Source: Bdellovibrio sp047344985
GTDB lineage: Bacteria > Bdellovibrionota > Bdellovibrionia > Bdellovibrionales > Bdellovibrionaceae
Length of the DNA: 64,000 nucleotides
Direction of reading: 5' to 3'
NCBI RefSeq assembly: GCF_047344985.1
Contig: NZ_CP178861.1
Span: forward strand, 3,162,001 to 3,226,000
The notes below the pieces were generated by a model, which was not told the DNA's origin, made no database searches, and saw nothing but the letters and a program-made list of their open reading frames with translations. Shown here one piece after another: positions 7,714-15,213 of this stretch (the first letter of the stretch is position 1; each line of letters starts with the position of its first letter). A program made the position numbers and the translations under genes.

Positions 7714-8727
7714 ATGCAGATTCACACAAACAAAGATCTTAGTTCATTAAACACTCTTCAACTGCGCTCTCAAGCAGAGCACTTCGCGGAACTGCATTCT
7801 GAACAAGACGTGCGTGATATTCTGAACGATTCTTCCCTGCGCAAACTTTCCTGGAATATTTTAGGCGGAGGAAGCAATCTTGTTTTACCTGCCACTGTGC
7901 GAGGGCTTGTTTTAAAGGTTGCAAACCAAGGAAAAGAGTTACTCGGCGAAGATCACGAAGCTTGGTATGTGAAGGTGCAAGCCGGTGAAGTTTGGCATGA
8001 TTTTGTGCAATGGACTTTGCAACAGGGTTATTGGGGATTAGAGAATCTTTCTTTAATTCCTGGAACAGCCGGGGCCGCCCCGATTCAAAACATCGGCGCT
8101 TATGGCGTTGAAGTCAAAGACATGTTGTGGGAAGTTGCATGTCTCGATTTACAATCTGGCGAGAACAAAGTTTTTTCCAATAAAGAATGTCATTTCGCTT
8201 ATCGTGATAGTTTCTTTAAGCAGGAAGGTGCGGGTCGTTATCTCGTGTGGAGTATGACCTTCCGTTTACCTAAGAAGAATGTTTTGCATTTAGAGTACGG
8301 CGATATTCGTAAAGAACTAGAGCGCCAACAACTTGTTGCCGAGCCACGCACGATTGCCAATGCGGTGATTCATATTCGCCAATCCAAACTTCCTGATCCG
8401 AAGGTCATTGGCAATGCTGGAAGTTTCTTTAAAAATCCGATCGTTTCTAAAGATATGCGCGACACTCTTTTGCAGTCGCACACAGATCTTGTCAGTTTCC
8501 CTTATCAAAACACGCAATTTAAATTGGCAGCGGGCTGGTTGATTGATCGTGCTGGTTGGAAGGGTAAAAAATTAGGCCCGGTGGGAATGTATGAAAAACA
8601 AGCCTTGGTGCTTGTGAATCATGGTGGGGCTTCTGCCGATGATGTTTGGAAACTTGCAAATCAAGTTTCCCTTGATGTTAAAAATGCTTTCGGTGTTGAA
8701 ATCGAGCCCGAACCTATTCGTTGGTAG
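7714..8727 (+). CDS. murB: UDP-N-acetylenolpyruvoylglucosamine reductase (type I)
   Basis: A 337-residue FAD enzyme that reduces UDP-GlcNAc-enolpyruvate to UDP-MurNAc in peptidoglycan synthesis. The FAD-binding part has LGGGSNLVL near residue 50 and IPGTAGAAPIQNIGAYG near 110. The substrate domain has YRDSFFK and GNAGSFFKNP with the catalytic serine, and a C-terminal EIEPEP with the glutamate. The YRDSFFK loop and the length identify a type I (E. coli-like) enzyme. The ribosome-binding site is weak. The end overlaps the convergent regulator gene by 14 bases. Confidence 0.95.
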   Translation: MQIHTNKDLSSLNTLQLRSQAEHFAELHSEQDVRDILNDSSLRKLSWNILGGGSNLVLPATVRGLVLKVANQGKELLGEDHEAWYVKVQAGEVWHDFVQWTLQQGYWGLENLSLIPGTAGAAPIQNIGAYGVEVKDMLWEVACLDLQSGENKVFSNKECHFAYRDSFFKQEGAGRYLVWSMTFRLPKKNVLHLEYGDIRKELERQQLVAEPRTIANAVIHIRQSKLPDPKVIGNAGSFFKNPIVSKDMRDTLLQSHTDLVSFPYQNTQFKLAAGWLIDRAGWKGKKLGPVGMYEKQALVLVNHGGASADDVWKLANQVSLDVKNAFGVEIEPEPIRW

Positions 8728-9475
8728 ACTCCGAATCCGTCGTTCTTATTTCTGTGAGAGGAAATAAATTAATCGTTAAACTGTAGACTTCTTTTTTAGG
8801 ACCGTCTTCTAAAAACTCCGCCAACTTACGACGGAATTCTTTGATCTTTTCATTGGCTTCTTTGATTTTTTCTGGAGTCGTCGCCACCGTAACAGACGAA
8901 TGATTGCGGAAAGGTGGAGCAATTGTTTCCATGGCTTCCATGGATTTTTCCAGTTTACGTCGTTCATGGTGAGATGTGGCACCTGTCGTTTTAGCAACCA
9001 CACGAGAAGAGGTGCGTTCCATGCCACCGTCTTCAGAAATTTTCACTAGATCGTGATCTTGAAGAATTTTAAAACATTCCTGCACACGACTAAGAGAAAT
9101 TCCCAAACGCTTGGCAATCCAGTTCATATCGGGTTCAAAGTCATCGGTGCGCATGATATTTAAAATCGCCAAATTTTCCCAACAGCGCACATGCAAGCCT
9201 TCATTATCCGCCAAGACACGGATGCTATTCACCTTGCGCGCTTTTGTCGAAATCAACGAATACAACTTGCGTTTTTCTTGAAGATTGAGTTTGAGGGCTT
9301 TCACGATTTTCTCGGCATAGAAATCACTCAAGGCTCTTTTATCGTGCACAAGCTCGTTCATTCTCCCCGCCGAAATTCCCACCATAGCGGCAAAGGAACG
9401 CAAAGAGATCTGTGGATTTTCCGCGCGAAGTTCCGCAAATTTCACTTTTAAAAACTGCCCGACTGTTTCAGCCAT
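8714..9475 (-). CDS. TIGR02147 family transcriptional regulator
   Basis: A 253-residue protein of the TIGR02147 (DUF4423) family, which is abundant in Bdellovibrionota and Fibrobacter. The N-terminal 70 residues form a Cro-like helix-turn-helix (QISLRSFAAMVGISAGRMNELVHDKR). A second winged-helix-like segment (MNWIAKRLGISLSRVQECF) lies at 118-140, and the C-terminus is the acidic SLTINLFPLTE type. It is divergent from a secreted carboxypeptidase, and this pairing with a secreted protein recurs at 38930. An inverted repeat, ACGTAC-N12-GTACGT, lies 25 bases upstream and is a candidate operator. Ligands for this family are unknown. Confidence 0.85.
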   Translation of the reverse strand: MAETVGQFLKVKFAELRAENPQISLRSFAAMVGISAGRMNELVHDKRALSDFYAEKIVKALKLNLQEKRKLYSLISTKARKVNSIRVLADNEGLHVRCWENLAILNIMRTDDFEPDMNWIAKRLGISLSRVQECFKILQDHDLVKISEDGGMERTSSRVVAKTTGATSHHERRKLEKSMEAMETIAPPFRNHSSVTVATTPEKIKEANEKIKEFRRKLAEFLEDGPKKEVYSLTINLFPLTEIRTTDSESTNE

Positions 9476-9499
9476 AAAAACCCCTGGACTTTAGCCCTA

Positions 9500-9523
9500 A
9501 CGTACTGACCTAAGACTGTACGT
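9500..9523. promoter_or_regulatory. Inverted repeat, candidate operator of the TIGR02147 regulator
   Basis: ACGTAC (9500-9505) and GTACGT (9518-9523) are perfect complements separated by 12 bases. The spacing suits a dimeric helix-turn-helix protein. The site lies between the regulator's start codon and the divergent carboxypeptidase gene. Confidence 0.45.
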
Positions 9524-9554
9524 CAACATGAATCCGCCTCAACATAAAATATTC

Positions 9555-9570
9555 CCTGACACTTGTCAGG
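9555..9570. promoter_or_regulatory. Perfect palindrome before the carboxypeptidase gene
   Basis: CCTGACA-CT-TGTCAGG is a perfect 16-base palindrome ending five bases before the AAGGAGGGG ribosome-binding site of the carboxypeptidase gene. It could be an operator or a 5' mRNA hairpin affecting initiation. Confidence 0.45.
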
Positions 9571-9588
9571 ACCCAAGGAGGGGTTTTT

Positions 9589-10827
9589 ATGAAAATCACC
9601 AAGCTTCTCGCGGTTGCGGGATTTCTGGCTTTAGGTTTCCTGCCTATTCACAAGGCCTACACGGAAGATACGACACAATATTGGATGAAGATTCGTGCGG
9701 AGGATAAATTCCAACGAACGCTGATCGCCAATACCGGCGTCTCTATTGAAACAACCCGCGAAGATTTCGTGGTCGGTATCGGAAGCCTTGAAGAAAAGAA
9801 TAAAGTCGAGGCTTTGGGGCTTTTGGAAGTCAGCTTCCCACTGACGGCAGAGATGGATTTCCCTTCTAAAGACGCCGCTTTTCATAACTATGCGGAGATG
9901 ACCGACAAGCTTCGCTCTTTAACAAGCCAATACTCACAAATTGCACAGATGTCCTCTATTGGAAAAACATATGAAGGACGCGATATCTGGGTTGTGCGTA
10001 TTTCCGGAGATCTTGCTCATGCGGATTCTTTGCCTGCGGCGATCTTTATGGGCGGTCACCATGCGCGTGAACATCTTTCGATTGAACTTCCTCTGTATTA
10101 TATTGAATATCTTTTAACGGAATATGCGAAGGGAAATCCCCGCGTTCAGCGCCTTGTGAATGGCCGTGATATCCATATCATTCCTATGGTGAACGCAGAC
10201 GGTGCTGAGTACGATATCTCTACAGGCAGCTATAAATCTTGGAGAAAAAATCGCGCGAAAAACAATGATGGCACTTACGGCGTAGATCTCAATCGCAACT
10301 ACGGTTACGGCTGGGGCGGCGGTGGCGCGAGCACAAGTCCCAACAGCGATACATTCCGTGGGCCAAATGCTTTCAGTGAGCCTGAAACTCAAGCAGTTAA
10401 AAAGTACGTTGAGGATCATCAGAACATCACAATCCTGCTTTCATTCCACACGTTCTCGCAGTTGATTTTGTACCCTTGGGGGCACGTTTATGACAGCATT
10501 GCCAACGCTCGTGACAAACAAGTCCATGAAACAATGGCTAAGAAAATGGCCGAGTGGAATGGTTACACTCCAGAGCAATCTTCAGATCTTTACATTGCCA
10601 GCGGAGACACGACAGATTGGTCTTACGGGGAGCATAAGATCATTTCTTTCACTTTTGAACTTGATCCCGCCAACAGTGGCTGGGGATCAGGTGGTTTCTA
10701 TCCTGGCGCTCAGGTTATTCCTGAGGTTCAAAGAAAGAATTTAGAACCTGTCCTTTATTTGATCGAGTATGCAGACAATCCTTACCGCGTTATTGATTCA
10801 GGATCCGGCCCTATTTTTAAGCCTTAG
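9589..10827 (+). CDS. Secreted zinc carboxypeptidase, peptidase family M14
   Basis: A 412-residue secreted M14 metallocarboxypeptidase. A signal peptide is followed by a short pro-region to about residue 95. The zinc ligands are His158 and Glu161 (GGHHAREH) and His287 (LSFHTFSQ); the catalytic glutamate is Glu357 (FTFELDP). The substrate-anchoring arginines lie in SWRKNRAKN and VDLNRNYGYGW. This layout fits carboxypeptidase T/A-like enzymes, which remove C-terminal residues from peptides. In a predator it would contribute to digesting prey protein. AAGGAGG precedes the ATG, and a strong terminator follows. The gene is divergent from a TIGR02147 regulator that may control it. Confidence 0.94.
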   Translation: MKITKLLAVAGFLALGFLPIHKAYTEDTTQYWMKIRAEDKFQRTLIANTGVSIETTREDFVVGIGSLEEKNKVEALGLLEVSFPLTAEMDFPSKDAAFHNYAEMTDKLRSLTSQYSQIAQMSSIGKTYEGRDIWVVRISGDLAHADSLPAAIFMGGHHAREHLSIELPLYYIEYLLTEYAKGNPRVQRLVNGRDIHIIPMVNADGAEYDISTGSYKSWRKNRAKNNDGTYGVDLNRNYGYGWGGGGASTSPNSDTFRGPNAFSEPETQAVKKYVEDHQNITILLSFHTFSQLILYPWGHVYDSIANARDKQVHETMAKKMAEWNGYTPEQSSDLYIASGDTTDWSYGEHKIISFTFELDPANSGWGSGGFYPGAQVIPEVQRKNLEPVLYLIEYADNPYRVIDSGSGPIFKP

Positions 10828-10834
10828 TCCACCC

Positions 10835-10865
10835 GGGGGGAGGATTTTTGCCTCCCCCTTTTTTT
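10835..10865 (+). terminator. Strong intrinsic terminator
   Basis: GGGGGGAGG (10835-10843) pairs with CCTCCCCC (10851-10858) around a short loop, followed by seven T. It directly follows the carboxypeptidase stop. Confidence 0.92.
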
Positions 10866-10889
10866 GGCCTTTGATCTTCCTCCGGAACG

Positions 10890-10905
10890 TAGCACAACAG
10901 TGCTA
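10890..10905 (+). promoter_or_regulatory. Short palindrome before the DNR-like regulator
   Basis: TAGCAC-AACA-GTGCTA is a perfect 6-4-6 inverted repeat about 20 bases before the regulator start and just ahead of its AGGGGAG ribosome-binding site. It is a candidate operator or leader hairpin. Confidence 0.4.
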
Positions 10906-10925
10906 TAGTAAAAGGGGAGATCCAA

Positions 10926-11582
10926 ATGAAAGACAAACCTACCGACAACTGTCCTATTTGTTCGACTCAAGAAGAAAAAATCACAGAACAAATCATTCCT
11001 CTTTTACAGTTAAAAAAATTCCCTAAAGGCGCCTTGATCTTTGAACAAGAATATCCTTCTTCTGGTCTTTATCTGATTCGCAAGGGATCTGTTAAAATCT
11101 TCAAACTCTCCCCTGCCGGAAAAGAAATGTTGATTGAAATCTTAGGTCCGCAAAAAACGTTCGGCGAAGCGGGTCTTCTAGGACAAGACAAAAATACGGA
11201 AACCGCGATGAGCGCGGAAGAGTCCGAAATATTTTTTATTCCTAAATCAGAACTGCAAAATGTTTTAAATAAAAATCCGCAGCTTTATCAATCCGTCGTT
11301 CAAGCGTTGATCAGATGGATGGACAAGCTTCACATGGTGATTGAAAACATCAGTCTTTCTTCTGCACGTGATCGTGTTTGGACTTATCTTTGTCGTCTTC
11401 AACAGGAACAGAATCGTCCCATTATCCAACTCGGTGGTAAGAAACATGAAGTCGCTTTGATGCTGGGCCTGCGTCCTGAAACGTTCTCGCGTACCTTGGC
11501 TGAACTTGAAGCCGAAGGACTGATTAAAATGAATCACAAACAGATTCAATTCATCGACGCGACAGAAAAACACAACCTATAG
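10926..11582 (+). CDS. DNR-like Crp/Fnr family regulator
   Basis: A 218-residue Crp/Fnr protein with a cyclic-nucleotide-binding-like beta-roll (about 25-130), dimer helix and winged helix. The recognition helix LGLRPETFSRTLAELEAEG closely matches P. aeruginosa DNR (IQPETFSR) and keeps the E..SR residues that read TTGAT half-sites. It lacks the four-cysteine set of FNR; only a CPIC pair at residues 9-12 is present. Oxygen sensing by a classical FNR cluster is therefore unlikely, and heme-based NO sensing as in DNR is plausible. It is encoded directly upstream of nrdGD and next to a region with nine TTGAT-N4-ATCAA-type boxes, so it is the best candidate for their regulator. Confidence 0.88.
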   Translation: MKDKPTDNCPICSTQEEKITEQIIPLLQLKKFPKGALIFEQEYPSSGLYLIRKGSVKIFKLSPAGKEMLIEILGPQKTFGEAGLLGQDKNTETAMSAEESEIFFIPKSELQNVLNKNPQLYQSVVQALIRWMDKLHMVIENISLSSARDRVWTYLCRLQQEQNRPIIQLGGKKHEVALMLGLRPETFSRTLAELEAEGLIKMNHKQIQFIDATEKHNL

Positions 11583-11595
11583 TGATGCCGATCAT
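11582..11595 (+). promoter_or_regulatory. FNR/DNR-type box before nrdG
   Basis: GTGAT-GCCG-ATCAT matches TTGAT-N4-ATCAA in eight of ten positions. It begins at the last base of the DNR-like gene. It would link anaerobic ribonucleotide reductase to the neighbouring regulator. No well-placed -10 is obvious. Confidence 0.6.
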
Positions 11596-11641
11596 TCTTT
11601 CCTACAATATTTAGTGATAGGTTCTAAAATAACGCTACCGT

Positions 11642-11668
11642 CATAGTTATCAAGGATTGATAACTATG
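11642..11668 (+). promoter_or_regulatory. Perfect palindrome covering the nrdG ribosome-binding site and start codon
   Basis: Arms CATAGTTATCAA (11642-11653) and TTGATAACTATG (11657-11668) are perfect complements around GGA. The right arm ends exactly with the ATG start codon, and the AAGGA ribosome-binding site spans the loop. In DNA it is a strong operator candidate. In RNA it would be a 12-pair hairpin hiding the start codon. It is not an FNR box, since the half-sites point the other way. Confidence 0.7.
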
Positions 11669-12112
11669 AACATCTATCGTTACGACATCGTCTTTCAGGA
11701 AGTTCCCAACCATATCTCTTTGGCATTCTACGTCTGCGGATGTCCTCTGCGATGTCCTGGTTGCCATTCTCCGGAACTTTGGACAGAGAAAACCGGTGTA
11801 CCACTGACCATGTCATTTTATCGAACTTTGCTTTTGCAATATCAAGGCAAGGCCGACTGCATCCTCTTCCTGGGTGGAGAATGGCATTCCCGTGAACTCG
11901 TTGAATTTTTAAAAGAAGCTCGCGCTGCAGATTTCAAGACCGCTCTTTATACCGGTCTTGACGATGTAACAATAGAAATCAAATCCCATCTGACTTTCTT
12001 AAAAACTGGTCCATGGCGCGCAGAGCTTGGTGGACTTTCTTCGCCCACCACCAATCAGATCTTTCGAGATCTCACAACAAACACAGTTTTAAATCACTTA
12101 TTTCAACCCTGA
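11666..12112 (+). CDS. nrdG: Anaerobic ribonucleotide reductase activating protein
   Basis: A 148-residue radical-SAM enzyme that uses a 4Fe-4S cluster and S-adenosylmethionine to install the glycyl radical on NrdD under anoxia. The cluster motif CPLRCPGC (C-x3-C-x2-C) lies near residue 28, followed by SPELW and the LGGEW segment. The ATG at 11666 is preferred because AAGGA is spaced nine bases before it; an in-frame TTG at 11657 lies inside the palindrome. nrdD follows after 22 bases. The start codon is buried in a perfect palindrome, an unusual arrangement that suggests tight control. Confidence 0.9.
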   Translation: MNIYRYDIVFQEVPNHISLAFYVCGCPLRCPGCHSPELWTEKTGVPLTMSFYRTLLLQYQGKADCILFLGGEWHSRELVEFLKEARAADFKTALYTGLDDVTIEIKSHLTFLKTGPWRAELGGLSSPTTNQIFRDLTTNTVLNHLFQP

Positions 12113-12134
12113 ATTCAAACAAAGGAGCACACAC

Positions 12135-14039
12135 ATGATTCGTCTCAGTCCAGAGCAAATAAGAAATAAAATAGATTTTATCGAAGGTTATCTGAAAGCG
12201 CAGAATGCCGCAGAAGGTTCGCGCCTTGATGCCAATGCCAATGTCACTCATAAAAATATTGCGACTTTGGAGGCGGAAATAAATAAGGACATTAATATTC
12301 AGATCAATCGAGCTTTGGTTTCAAATAAGATTGCTGATTTATTTGGTTCTGACTTAGCGCGCGAATACATTCGTCAAATCGAGTCCCATGAGATCTATGT
12401 GCATGATGAAACTTCTCTAAAACCTTATTGCGCTTCTATTTCAATGTATCCTCTCTTACTAGAAGGATTGAAAGGTCTCGGCGGTGAATCCAAAGCCCCA
12501 CAGCATCTCGAAAGTTTTTGCGGATGTTTCGTGAATTTAGTCTTTGCCGTTTCCGCGCAATTTGCCGGAGCCGTGGCGACAGTCGAGTGGCTCATGTATT
12601 TTGATCACTTTGCCCGCAAGGATTACGGTCCAGAGTATTTGAAAACCCACACGAAAATTATCAACAATCACTTGCAGCACGTTGTTTATGCTTTGAACCA
12701 GCCAGCAGCGGCCCGTGGCTACCAGTCTGTTTTTTGGAATATTTCAGCTTATGACGAATATTATTTTAAATCTCTCTTTGGCGACTTTGTATTTCCAGAT
12801 GGCGAAGTTCCTTCTTGGGAAAGTGTGAAGGCTTTGCAAGCTCACTTTATGCATTGGTTTAATGACGAACGAAAGAAAGCTGTTTTGACCTTTCCCGTGG
12901 TAACGGCAGGAATGCTGATTGAAAACGACGAACCTAAAGACAAAGAATTTGCGATGATGTGTGCAAAGGAACTTAGCGAAGGCAATAGTTTCTTTATGTA
13001 TATGAGCGAATCCGCAGACAGTCTTGCCAGCTGTTGTCGTTTGCGCAATGAAATTTCAGACAATACATTTAGTTATTCGTTAGGTGCCGGGGGGGTTGCC
13101 ACAGGATCCATCAATGTCATTACCATTAATATGAATCGACTTGTGCAAAAAGGTCTTGATCTGAAAGACACGGTTCAGAAAGTGCAAAAGTATCAAGTCG
13201 CTTATCGCACTTTGATGCAGGAGTATCTCGAAGCGGGAATGCTTAGTGCGTATTCATCAGGATTTATCACCTTAGATAAACAGTTTCTCACCATCGGAAT
13301 TAACGGCATGACGGAAGCGGCAGAATCGCAGGGATTACGCGTGCAAAATAGTGCCGAGTACAAAGACTTTGTTCGCGAAAAGCTCAAAGTCATTTACGAC
13401 GAAAATCGTAAAGCGCGCGAAACATATGGCTATATGTTCAATACCGAATTTGTTCCAGCTGAAAATCTGGGTGTTAAAAATGCCCAGTGGGATCGTAAAG
13501 AGGGACTTTTTGTTCCACGCGATTGCTACAATTCGTATTTTTATGTGGTTGAAGATATGAGTATCAACGCTCTTGATAAAATGGAATTGCACGGAAAAGA
13601 GATGATGCAATATCTTGATGGCGGATCGGCTTTGCATTTGAACTTAGAAGAAAAATTAAGTGCGGAAGGATTTTACAAACTTTTGAAAGTCGCGGCTCGT
13701 TCCGGTTGCAACTACTGGTGCGTGAATGTGAAAATCACTATCTGTAATGACTGTGACTTTATTGATAAGCGGACTTTGTATCGCTGCCCTGAGTGTCACA
13801 GTGAAAATGTCGATCATGCAACACGAGTGATCGGCTACTTAAAAAGAATTTCAGCCTTCAGTGCCGCACGCCAAAAGGAAGCAGCACAGAGGTACTACCA
13901 TACTAAGGAGTCTTCACTCGCAAAATCTTCGGCAAGAAAAGATAGCCCCACACCAAAAGTCCCAACGTCCATGTATAAGCCGCATACAAAAGATGGGATT
14001 GATAGATATGTGGAGCAAAACCCGCCGACAAGCGTGTGA
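12135..14039 (+). CDS. nrdD: Anaerobic (class III) ribonucleoside-triphosphate reductase
   Basis: A 634-residue glycyl-radical enzyme that makes dNTPs from NTPs without oxygen. Visible parts are the active-site cysteine region SLASCCRLRNE (about 300), a C-terminal zinc site with two CxxC pairs (CNDC, CPEC) near residue 540, and the glycyl-radical motif RVIGYLKR with Gly567. There is no N-terminal ATP-cone, so it is a short variant. The tail after the radical glycine is 67 residues instead of the usual 25-35. Its last 45 codons run antisense to the end of the nnrS gene and look like non-homologous read-through. AAGGAG precedes the ATG. It forms an operon with nrdG. Confidence 0.94.
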   Translation: MIRLSPEQIRNKIDFIEGYLKAQNAAEGSRLDANANVTHKNIATLEAEINKDINIQINRALVSNKIADLFGSDLAREYIRQIESHEIYVHDETSLKPYCASISMYPLLLEGLKGLGGESKAPQHLESFCGCFVNLVFAVSAQFAGAVATVEWLMYFDHFARKDYGPEYLKTHTKIINNHLQHVVYALNQPAAARGYQSVFWNISAYDEYYFKSLFGDFVFPDGEVPSWESVKALQAHFMHWFNDERKKAVLTFPVVTAGMLIENDEPKDKEFAMMCAKELSEGNSFFMYMSESADSLASCCRLRNEISDNTFSYSLGAGGVATGSINVITINMNRLVQKGLDLKDTVQKVQKYQVAYRTLMQEYLEAGMLSAYSSGFITLDKQFLTIGINGMTEAAESQGLRVQNSAEYKDFVREKLKVIYDENRKARETYGYMFNTEFVPAENLGVKNAQWDRKEGLFVPRDCYNSYFYVVEDMSINALDKMELHGKEMMQYLDGGSALHLNLEEKLSAEGFYKLLKVAARSGCNYWCVNVKITICNDCDFIDKRTLYRCPECHSENVDHATRVIGYLKRISAFSAARQKEAAQRYYHTKESSLAKSSARKDSPTPKVPTSMYKPHTKDGIDRYVEQNPPTSV

Positions 14040-15039
14040 GCCCCGCGAATGCAATCAACAGAGCTCCAAGGAAAAGACCCTTGGAGTTCTGCTCCCACTG
14101 CAGACCGTGATGGCCGTGAGATAAGCTGACTCGAACCGCCACCATGAATGTCATCAGTGCAAGGCCCGAGATGTACACAACGTGAAGCAAGTGAATACGA
14201 TAGTCAGGGAAAAAAGCAATTCCCCACTGGGCCACAACGATGAACCACGCTGACCCCCAAAGCCACCAACTTTGAAAGGCACGACGTTGCGGAAATTTAT
14301 AAATCTTCCAGAAAAAGAAGGCGATGAAAGTAATAACTCCCGCCCGCAAAAACTGCCCAATAACATTCAACCCCGTGACTTCCAGAACATAACTGCCTAA
14401 AAACAACACCGCCAAAGAAACAAATAACTTAATCCTTGGTGCCATTTTCTTTTGTTCGGTAGGTAGTGGCGCCCACCCCAAAAGAGCTGGAACCAAACGA
14501 CTTCCCACGCCCAAGACAAGACATAGAACATAGGCTTGAAGAGACAACAAACGCGCAAATGTGTAGACATCACTATGAATGTTGAACACTTCACCCAACA
14601 TCAAGATGAGACTTCCTAAAAAGCCCGCACCCAATCCAAATCCGACAAACAAAAAAGAATCTGGAGGATTGTTTTTGCGTGAGAAAAAACGGCGAGCCAT
14701 ATATGTAATTAGAAAAATAAATACTGCGACCACAGCTACGTAAAAATAAAATTTACTGCGCGGTATGAGACTTAAAAACAAAGTCGCAATCAAAGTCAGA
14801 GAAATTCTTTGCTCCCACTTTGTCGGACCAAAACTCGCAGTAAACTTCGGGGCCGCAGTCATTAAAAATCCACAGACGAAACAAAGGAAAAAACCTCCCG
14901 TCATAATCTCTGGATGACGAAGTCCCGGATAAGAAACCACATTCCAGGGAAAAAGAATCCACAAAAAAACTCCCCATATTCCAAAGGCCCAACCTGCGGG
15001 GAAAAAATATCTATAGCCGTCTATCTGAGTCGTATTCAT
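13903..15039 (-). CDS. nnrS: NnrS family heme-copper membrane protein
   Basis: A 378-residue protein with about 12 transmembrane helices of the NnrS family. These heme- and copper-containing proteins accompany denitrification genes and protect against nitric oxide stress. Typical parts are PAGWAFGIWGVFLW at the N-terminus, HPEIMTGGFF..GFLMTAAPKF, LVLGVGSRLVPALLG, and HVVYISGLALMTFMVAVRVSLSHGH split across the C-terminal half. I chose the ATG at 15039 (GAGGT six bases upstream) rather than an upstream start that would include the promoter. A perfect FNR/DNR box lies at 15098-15111. The 3' end overlaps nrdD by 137 bases on the opposite strand. Confidence 0.92.
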   Translation of the reverse strand: MNTTQIDGYRYFFPAGWAFGIWGVFLWILFPWNVVSYPGLRHPEIMTGGFFLCFVCGFLMTAAPKFTASFGPTKWEQRISLTLIATLFLSLIPRSKFYFYVAVVAVFIFLITYMARRFFSRKNNPPDSFLFVGFGLGAGFLGSLILMLGEVFNIHSDVYTFARLLSLQAYVLCLVLGVGSRLVPALLGWAPLPTEQKKMAPRIKLFVSLAVLFLGSYVLEVTGLNVIGQFLRAGVITFIAFFFWKIYKFPQRRAFQSWWLWGSAWFIVVAQWGIAFFPDYRIHLLHVVYISGLALMTFMVAVRVSLSHGHHGLQWEQNSKGLFLGALLIAFAGLTRLSAGFAPHIYQSHLLYAAYTWTLGLLVWGYLFLPKILRVKTP

Positions 15040-15097
15040 AATGACCTCGCATCTATTCGTCCTTTTACAACATAGCAGACCCCTTCCTAGTTCGTCT

Positions 15098-15111
15098 TTG
15101 ATCAAGATCAA
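15098..15111 (-). promoter_or_regulatory. Perfect FNR/DNR box of the nnrS promoter
   Basis: TTGAT-CAAG-ATCAA is a perfect consensus site. On the minus strand a TATGTT -10 hexamer lies at 15069-15074, which puts the box centre about 42 bases upstream of the implied start site. This is the class II activator geometry. Confidence 0.85.
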
Positions 15112-15213
15112 GAAATAAAAACTCCTCCACCTCCCTGGCGGATTTTAGGATGCCTCCCTTGCACTCTGACAAGCGTCCCCTTAAAACTACCTGCCTATTA
15201 ATGGAGACCAACC

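Noticed and set aside
11642..11668. Reading the nrdG palindrome as an FNR box
   Set aside because: The half-sites are ATCAA then TTGAT with a three-base spacer, the opposite of TTGAT-N4-ATCAA. A separate FNR-type box lies at 11582-11595.
15040..15111. Upstream extension of NnrS
   Set aside because: It would run through the FNR/DNR box and -10 element, and GAGGT is placed for the ATG at 15039.
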